Positions 31,475-36,760 of a stretch of DNA of 36,760 nucleotides are shown here, piece by piece (position 1 is the first letter of the stretch; each line of letters opens with the position of its first letter). The notes beneath the pieces are model-generated. The model was not told where the DNA came from. It searched no databases and saw nothing but the letters and a program-made list of their open reading frames with translations. This DNA is from Metabacillus fastidiosus NBRC 101226 (GTDB lineage: Bacteria > Bacillota > Bacilli > Bacillales > Bacillaceae). The translations under genes and the position numbers were made by a program. Where the stretch lies: assembly GCF_001591625.1 (NCBI RefSeq), contig NZ_BCVG01000029.1:1-36760 (forward strand), in the 5' to 3' direction.

Positions 31475-31592
31475 GTTTTTAAAAAAGCATGAAAAAGGAA
31501 AAAAATATTTATGTTGTTTAAAATAGGAAAGTCAGTCAAAATAATAAAGGGAATTTATTAAGTTAATATAAGAAATAAGGAGAGTAACTACA

Positions 31593-32576
31593 ATGACGGA
31601 CCATAATAACTCAGAAGAAGAGTATATGACAACAGACCAAGTTGCTCTTTTCCTTAATCGATCTAAGGGTTCCATTTATAATTATGTAAAAGAAGAGCTT
31701 CTGACTCCAGTAGCGGATCATCCAAAATGGAAAATGCGTAAAACAACATTATTTAGAAAATCGGAAGTTGAACAATTTAGAGAGAAATTAACTAAACCTG
31801 GCATTACGACATTAGAAGCAGCTAAAGAATTAGGCATTGAGTACACCGCTCTAATGCCTTTTATCTATAATGGGACTTTACAAGCAGATAGAAAGATATT
31901 TCAAGGAAAAGAACGACATTTCATAAAAAAAGAAGAACTAAGTTGTTTTAAAAATTCAGAAGTCTTTAGAAATTTTTTAGAAAGAAAGAAAAAGAACAAG
32001 AGAGCTACCCAAGATGGCTGGATATTATTTCAAAGGTTAATTAATCCGGAATCAAATGTTATGGCCCGAATTATGGAATTAAATGAAAATCAGTCATTAG
32101 TTATCACCGAAGAAGACGAGCAATTCCCAATTGAGGAAATTGTTCAACGTGGTTTTATGGCCCAACATCCAATTACAGATATGCCATATATAACGAGAAA
32201 AGGTTACGCAAAATTTAAGTTTTTTAAGCCCTACAGTATTCATTCAGACATTTTTCAAGTAATTGACTATCTTTATCAGCTTATTACTCATAAGAATGTA
32301 AAGATAGTAGTAGAGCATAGCTTCATTTATTTGGATATAAAGCCAGTCTTTTTAGAAGGAATGAGCCAAGATTTCTTCTCTATTCTAAATAGTGGACTTT
32401 ATGAAGGAAAGGTAGAGCAACAACCTAGTGGTGTATCTATAGATTCTGATCTTGAGCCACTTTATCTAAATGTACCTTCACATTTAAAACAACTTATAAA
32501 AGAAAAGGCCAAAAAAGAAAATAAAACCATTGAAGAACTATCCATACAAGCCCTAATAAAAGGGTTGAACGATTAG
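31593..32576 (+). CDS. Multi-domain DNA-binding protein: two MerR-like HTH units and a C-terminal ribbon-helix-helix
   Basis: 327 residues from ATG 31593 with AAATAAGGAGAGTAACTAC. First helix-turn-helix about 10-60 (YMTTDQVALFLNRSKGSIYN...LFRKSEVEQFREKL), second about 70-120 (TTLEAAKELGIEYTALMPFI...FIKKEELSCF). Both are in the excisionase/MerR style. A middle domain of about 150 residues is unassigned. The end (about 290-327) reads LYLNVPSHLKQLIKEKAKKE, NKTIEELSIQALI, a strand plus two helices as in Arc/CopG proteins. The combination suggests a regulator, partition or replication protein of the element. Nothing identifies a specific role. Confidence 0.65.
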   Translation: MTDHNNSEEEYMTTDQVALFLNRSKGSIYNYVKEELLTPVADHPKWKMRKTTLFRKSEVEQFREKLTKPGITTLEAAKELGIEYTALMPFIYNGTLQADRKIFQGKERHFIKKEELSCFKNSEVFRNFLERKKKNKRATQDGWILFQRLINPESNVMARIMELNENQSLVITEEDEQFPIEEIVQRGFMAQHPITDMPYITRKGYAKFKFFKPYSIHSDIFQVIDYLYQLITHKNVKIVVEHSFIYLDIKPVFLEGMSQDFFSILNSGLYEGKVEQQPSGVSIDSDLEPLYLNVPSHLKQLIKEKAKKENKTIEELSIQALIKGLND

Positions 32577-32631
32577 GTATAAAGTTATGGTATAATTTTC
32601 ATAGGTATATTATAACTATGGAGGTTCTAAA

Positions 32632-33717
32632 ATGAAAAAAAGATATTCTTTACCAATAGCATTTATATCTTTAATAGCTTTATTCTTTTTACCCATTGTT
32701 CCAAACAGTTATGCTCAAACAAAAAATATTCCACCACAGTATGATTGGGCATCATCTTTTTCAGAAGGACTTGCTTCTGTTGAAATAAATGGGAAAGATG
32801 GTTTTATTGATAAAAAAGGAAAAATGGTTATTAAGCCTCAATATGGTCAAGCTATGGGGTTTTCAGAAGGTCTTTCTGGAGTAGAAATAAAAGGAACATA
32901 CTTATGGGGTTTTATTGATAAAAAAGGAAAAATGGTCATTAAGCCTCAATATCATAATGTTTCTAGTTTTTCAGAAGGTATGGCACAAGTATTCTTAAAC
33001 GGGAAGCAAGGGTATATTAATAAAAGTGGAAAACAAGTGGTCAAACCTCAATTTAGGTGGTCATCTGATTTTTCAGAAGGTTTAGCTGCTGTTGATATAA
33101 ACGGAAAAAAAGGGTTTATTGATAAAACAGGGAAAGTTAAAATAAAACCCCAATATGATATTGTAGAAGATTTTTCCGAAGGTAGAGCTGTAGTCGCAAA
33201 ACTAGATAAAATTGGTTTAGGTAGGTATGGGGTAATTGATAAGAATGGAAAAATAATTATTCCACTGAAATATGATGATATTACTAGTTTTTCAGAAGGA
33301 TTAGCCTCAGTTATGTTAAATAGACAAACGGGCTTTATAGACACTAATGGAACTTATGTTATTAAACCCCAAGATTGGCGGGTAGCAACACATGGAGACC
33401 GAGGGTTTCATAATGGATTATCTAAAATGCTGACTGGGCAAATGTTTAACGAAGATTTACAATTCATTGATAAATCAGGGAAAACAGTTTTTAAAGTTCC
33501 AAATAATTATGATGATGTAGAAAGTTTTTCAGAAGGTCTAGCTGAAGTATATATAAAAGGGAAATTTGGTTTTATCGATAAAACAGGAGCCATTAAGATT
33601 AAACCTCAATATACCTATGTTTCCTCATTTACTGAGGGTATGGCAGTTGTAGGAACTAGTTCTAAAAATGGTGATAGATATGGTTATATCGTTAATCCTT
33701 TAAAAAAATCAAATTGA
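32632..33717 (+). CDS. Exported WG-repeat protein
   Basis: 361 residues from ATG 32632 with TATGGAGGTTCTAAA. Signal peptide about 1-29 (RYSLPIAFISLIALFFLPIV, cleavage after SYA). Then eight or so WG (KWGFIDK) repeats: units such as GFIDKKGKMVIKPQY followed by FSEGLA recur every 40-45 residues. WG repeats form beta-rich modules of unproved function, probably binding. Divergent repeats (RYGVIDKNGKIIIPLKY; DLQFIDKSGKTVFKV) show no recent tandem expansion. A terminator follows at 33862. Confidence 0.92.
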   Translation: MKKRYSLPIAFISLIALFFLPIVPNSYAQTKNIPPQYDWASSFSEGLASVEINGKDGFIDKKGKMVIKPQYGQAMGFSEGLSGVEIKGTYLWGFIDKKGKMVIKPQYHNVSSFSEGMAQVFLNGKQGYINKSGKQVVKPQFRWSSDFSEGLAAVDINGKKGFIDKTGKVKIKPQYDIVEDFSEGRAVVAKLDKIGLGRYGVIDKNGKIIIPLKYDDITSFSEGLASVMLNRQTGFIDTNGTYVIKPQDWRVATHGDRGFHNGLSKMLTGQMFNEDLQFIDKSGKTVFKVPNNYDDVESFSEGLAEVYIKGKFGFIDKTGAIKIKPQYTYVSSFTEGMAVVGTSSKNGDRYGYIVNPLKKSN

Positions 33718-33861
33718 TTTATAACTAAGTTTTTTATCCCTTCAAATGCTTCTATTTTTATTTAATAGCTTTGCTTTATTTATAGAACATTGATTTGAAA
33801 CTTCTTAATTATTAATATATGAATATATTTATCAATTAAAAATAATAAATATTCTAAAAAG

Positions 33862-33908
33862 AAAGCATCCTAAATTGTGATAAGCTCACTATTTAGGATG
33901 CTTTTCTT
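33862..33908 (+). terminator. Terminator downstream of the WG-repeat gene
   Basis: AAAGCATCCTAAAT ... ATTTAGGATGCTTT followed by TCTTTTTTT. It lies 145 bases after the stop, with an empty AT-rich stretch between. Confidence 0.88.
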
Positions 33909-34055
33909 TTTTTATGATATTAAAGATGAGAAGTAATATTTAAAAAGGCGCAAGTCTTATTATTTTCAGTATTTCCAACGTTCATTGCTATTAAAGCCAA
34001 GATTATTTTTTGTTCCTTCTCTAACAAAAGTACCCTTTAATTTAATTACATCTTA

Positions 34056-34364
34056 CTATTCTGCTCTGTTACGATACATAAACAGTGTAATTGCATTTAA
34101 TATTATTGTACCGATGAGGAGGATTGCTGGAATAGAGGCAATAACACTTATTGTATCCATAAGAGCCCCCCAATCCTCAGCCTTTACTCTCTCATAAAAA
34201 CTACAAATCTGGAAAAATAACGATATAGAACAAGCACTGAGGCTCACAACAGCAAGAGTAACCCAATTCCTTGAACGCTTTTCATTTCTAATTATATTTA
34301 TAACTGGAAGTATCCAAGCAATTAGTCCAAGCACGAGGCTACCAAGATTAAGCCAACCAATCAT
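34056..34364 (-). CDS. Small multi-pass membrane protein, 102 residues
   Basis: ATG 34364 on the minus strand with GGGGGGTTAGAT. Three membrane stretches: LGSLVLGLIAWILPVINII, WVTLAVVSLSACSISLFFQI, VIASIPAILLIGTIILNAIT. Convergent with the WG-repeat gene. No named family recalled with certainty. Confidence 0.65.
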   Translation of the reverse strand: MIGWLNLGSLVLGLIAWILPVINIIRNEKRSRNWVTLAVVSLSACSISLFFQICSFYERVKAEDWGALMDTISVIASIPAILLIGTIILNAITLFMYRNRAE

Positions 34365-34462
34365 ATCTAACCCCCCATTATTATCTTTATTCTTTCATTT
34401 TTTCACCAACAAACCTGTACATTAGTTTAATAAGAAAAACTGAATTGTAGTTAATTCCGACT

Positions 34463-34540
34463 CATCCTTTTTATAAACGGTATGGCTTTCTTTAAAACGT
34501 TACATCTTTTTTATAAACAGTACGACTTTATTTCAAAATT
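34463..34540 (+). repeat. Two diverged 40-bp tandem repeats
   Basis: CATCCTTTTTATAAACGGTA and its continuation (34463-34500) recur 40 bases later as CATCTTTTTTATAAACAGTA (34503-34540). They lie in the stretch 34365-34799, which has no gene. A TATAAT box at 34654-34659 lies downstream and may serve gene 34800. Confidence 0.5.
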
Positions 34541-34799
34541 AATACTTATACAGAAGAAATAAGCGGGCTCTTTTTCTTATTGTTTGTCGGGATATTTTAC
34601 CACATTACATTATGGTAGTCTATGATAAACTGGAATTATAGACCAATTAAGGGTATAATAGGAGACTTAATAGTCGCAGAGGGGAAGTTTTTCGAGTTGG
34701 TGAGAAAAACAGAAGAAGAGAGGCTGTGAGAGTTGGATAAAAGCTATTGAATAAGAAAAGATTAATACAATTTATGGTTTTGTATGAGGGAGATAGAAA

Positions 34800-36188
34800 A
34801 TGAGATTACAAGAAATCATTGATATAGTTAAGGAATATTTTTTTCTAGCATTAATAGCAGTAATTGTTTTAGCTATCATTTTCTTTCTAGGGTATTTCAT
34901 TGGATATAGAAAACTCTTTAGAGGGGAAAAAAGTCTTCCAAAGAAGCAATTGCTCATTGGAGGATTGTTTACTGGATATGTAATCATGATTATAGGAGTA
35001 ACCTTTTTGAATAGAGGTTCGAATATTCAAGGTATGAATTTATCTTTTTTTAGTACATACAGAGAAGCTTGGTATAGCTTTAGCTTAAGGTCTTGGCAGT
35101 TCTTGACTTTAAATATATTCATGTTTGTACCGTTTGGTATCCTTTTGCCACTATTACATTCACATTTTCAAAGAGCAATTTGGACAATCGGAGCTGCATT
35201 ATTATTTACGATATCCATTGAAAGTGTCCAATTAATGACAGGATACGGTAGTTTTGACGTTGATGATTTATTTAACAATCTATTAGGTGCAATCATTGGA
35301 TACGGTATTATTATGGGCTTTATCACAATAAAAGCGAGGGGAATAAAGCGGTCATTTTTGTACTTTTCACCTTTATTTCTAGTACTTATCCTATTTGGAA
35401 GCATGTTTACTTACTATCAGTTGAAAGAATTCGGAAATATGTCCATCATGTCTACTCATAAGACTGATATGACACAAGCAACAACCACTATTGATATACA
35501 GCTAGATGATATTAAAAGAACAGTGCCAGTTTATATGGCACCAATCTATACAAAGGATGCTGCTAATAAATTTGTCATAAATTTTTTCGAAAAAATAAAT
35601 GTTGATACATCAAGTAGAGAGGTTATTCCCTATCAGAATGAAAGTATTTATTGGATTGGGCATGAGAGATCTCATAATATATGGTTTCATTTCTTAGATG
35701 GAAGTTATAGTTATACGGATTTTTCAAAATTTAGCGATGGGATGATGCCAAAGGATGTAGATGAAGAAACCTTAATAAAAAACTTAATACAATTCGGTAT
35801 ACATATACCACAAGACTCACTTTTTCAAAAAGTTGATACTGGAAGCTATGAGTGGACTATAGATAAAAAAGTAATAGAAAATCAGCTAATAGATGGTGTT
35901 TTAAAGGTTAGTTACTACAATGATGATACAGTGAAATTAATTGACAATCGTTTAATAACTTATGACAAGGTAAAGAATGTTCAAATAAAAAGTGAACAAG
36001 AAGCATACAGAGAAATTTTAAATGGGAAATTTCAACATTACTCAGAAAATAATATAATAAAATCCTTACATATCCACAAAGTAGAGGTAAGTTATTATTT
36101 AGATTCCAAAGGTTATTATCAACCTGTTTATGCTTTCTATACTACAGTAGATGGAACGGATATCACTATCTTAATTCCAGGAATCTAG
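34800..36188 (+). CDS. VanZ-domain membrane protein with a large C-terminal outside domain
   Basis: 462 residues from ATG 34800 with GAGGGAGATAGAAA. Five membrane helices. The VanZ-like core (about 60-190) shows NIFMFVPFGILLPLL, then IESVQLMTGYGSFDVDDLFN, NLLGAIIGYG, the hallmark E-x-x-Q and D-x-D-D-x-x-x-N residues. Residues 190-208 form the last helix. The remaining 250 residues are predicted outside and mixed alpha/beta (NESIYWIGHERSHNIWFHFL; YQPVYAFYTTVDGTDITILI). VanZ confers low-level teicoplanin resistance in Tn1546; most homologues have unknown roles. The fused C-terminal domain is not part of simple VanZ proteins. Confidence 0.85.
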   Translation: MRLQEIIDIVKEYFFLALIAVIVLAIIFFLGYFIGYRKLFRGEKSLPKKQLLIGGLFTGYVIMIIGVTFLNRGSNIQGMNLSFFSTYREAWYSFSLRSWQFLTLNIFMFVPFGILLPLLHSHFQRAIWTIGAALLFTISIESVQLMTGYGSFDVDDLFNNLLGAIIGYGIIMGFITIKARGIKRSFLYFSPLFLVLILFGSMFTYYQLKEFGNMSIMSTHKTDMTQATTTIDIQLDDIKRTVPVYMAPIYTKDAANKFVINFFEKINVDTSSREVIPYQNESIYWIGHERSHNIWFHFLDGSYSYTDFSKFSDGMMPKDVDEETLIKNLIQFGIHIPQDSLFQKVDTGSYEWTIDKKVIENQLIDGVLKVSYYNDDTVKLIDNRLITYDKVKNVQIKSEQEAYREILNGKFQHYSENNIIKSLHIHKVEVSYYLDSKGYYQPVYAFYTTVDGTDITILIPGI

Positions 36189-36226
36189 AAAACCTTATTT
36201 CAAAGCTATAAGATGGCTGAAGGAAA

Positions 36227-36281
36227 GAAAACGAAAAATGGAGGAAATGAAAGAAAATAAGAGAACGCACTTTTCGTTTTC
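36227..36281. repeat. Hairpin after the VanZ-domain gene
   Basis: GAAAACGAAAA (36227-36237) and TTTTCGTTTTC (36271-36281) are perfect inverted arms. There is no T tract after it, so it may be a processed or weak terminator. A second palindrome TTTCCCAAAGGGAAA lies at 36301-36315. The stretch 36189-36508 has no gene. Confidence 0.5.
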
Positions 36282-36508
36282 AACCCCCATTTTTGAGATA
36301 TTTCCCAAAGGGAAATCGCCAAATTCGGCTGACTTTAAGCAAATATGGCGGTTGACTCGTTTTTTAACTTTGTAAAATGTCGATTATGTTAACTAGATTA
36401 TAAAATAGTAGGTAATTTTGATAAATATTCATGTTTCAGTTTTATTATAATGGGTATATAGGGGTTTGATGAGTATTGTATAGTGGTATATGAGAAAGTT
36501 GGGCTGCT

Positions 36509-36691
36509 ATGAAGACATATTTAAAAAGATTTGTTATTTATTGTCCAAACATTGATAATGTGGTTAATCAAGAAGTAAGTTTCAGGATTGTAGATGGTAA
36601 GGAAGAGTTTTCTGCAACTTGTACTGGTATAAAGGAAAGTTGTTTTCATTGTCCTATTATTCAATATAATAGCAGTAAGATTGTTGATTGA
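36509..36691 (+). CDS. Small Cys-containing protein, 60 residues
   Basis: ATG 36509; only a weak ribosome site (GAAAGTTGGG). Four cysteines (YCP, ATC, and SCFHCP) suggest a small metal-binding fold, the last pair being C-x-x-C. No family recognised. The next gene, if any, lies beyond the window. Confidence 0.5.
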   Translation: MKTYLKRFVIYCPNIDNVVNQEVSFRIVDGKEEFSATCTGIKESCFHCPIIQYNSSKIVD

Positions 36692-36760
36692 AATTGGATT
36701 GTTCTAAAATCGAGAATATTTTAATTTATATAAATAAACAGGAAAAGGATCTTTCAAGGT

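Noticed and set aside
33048..33344. Minus-strand frame of 98 codons inside the WG-repeat gene
   Set aside because: It arises from the repeated codon pattern of the WG units; it has no start signal.
33985..34197. Plus-strand frame of 70 codons opposite the membrane protein at 34056-34364
   Set aside because: No ribosome site; the minus-strand frame has a strong one and a consistent membrane-protein composition.

Overview
The window is AT-rich DNA from an endospore-forming Firmicute of the Bacillaceae. The signs are AGGAGG-type ribosome sites, TTG/GTG starts, many U-tailed terminators, and the families present (Spo0E, SinI, AbrB, DUF3231, YopX, Amidase_6, OmpR/HisKA two-component). It looks like accessory DNA, either a large plasmid or a genomic island: short genes of unknown function, decayed genes, transposon remnants, a recombinase, a prophage-type YopX fragment and an extra DNA polymerase III delta subunit. 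No rRNA, tRNA, CRISPR array or recognisable replication initiator was seen.

Layout. 1-4.1 kb: the 3' end of a non-ribosomal peptide synthetase (A-PCP-TE; the A-domain pocket reads as Asn-type by hand alignment) followed by a two-component pair. 4.1-5.9 kb: a graveyard of transposase remnants, then an arrangement of TCGAA repeats and palindromes upstream of a tandem winged-helix protein (5928-6704). 7.2-12.7 kb: very small genes, mostly minus strand. These include a SinI-like anti-repressor, a Spo0E-like phosphatase and a 28-residue hydrophobic peptide, plus at least four copies of a minus-strand hairpin/terminator RNA element and two large covarying hairpins. An intact 731-bp Tn3-type miniature element (38-bp inverted repeats, 5-bp target duplication) carries only a PaiA-like acetyltransferase and has inserted into a small membrane-protein gene. 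12.8-15 kb: a small-protein/holA-like operon. 15-17.8 kb: three decayed genes (EamA transporter, M48 peptidase, unknown). 18-24.6 kb: a lipoprotein, an NprR/PlcR-like HTH-TPR regulator, an EAL phosphodiesterase, a pair of paralogous unknown proteins, a large unknown protein and a second Spo0E-like gene. 24.8-29.6 kb: small membrane proteins, a secreted Amidase_6 protein, and a minus-strand unit of a tyrosine recombinase followed by a DUF4238 gene, with nested inverted repeats next to the recombinase. 29.8-36.7 kb: an AbrB-like regulator, small membrane proteins, a multi-domain DNA-binding protein, a WG-repeat exported protein and a VanZ-domain protein.

The unifying theme is control of the host's transition-state and sporulation circuitry by accessory DNA. 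One SinI-like, two Spo0E-like, one AbrB-like and one peptide-type HTH-TPR regulator lie within about 22 kb, next to a c-di-GMP phosphodiesterase. The functions are family-level inferences from residues visible in the translations; no database search was possible.
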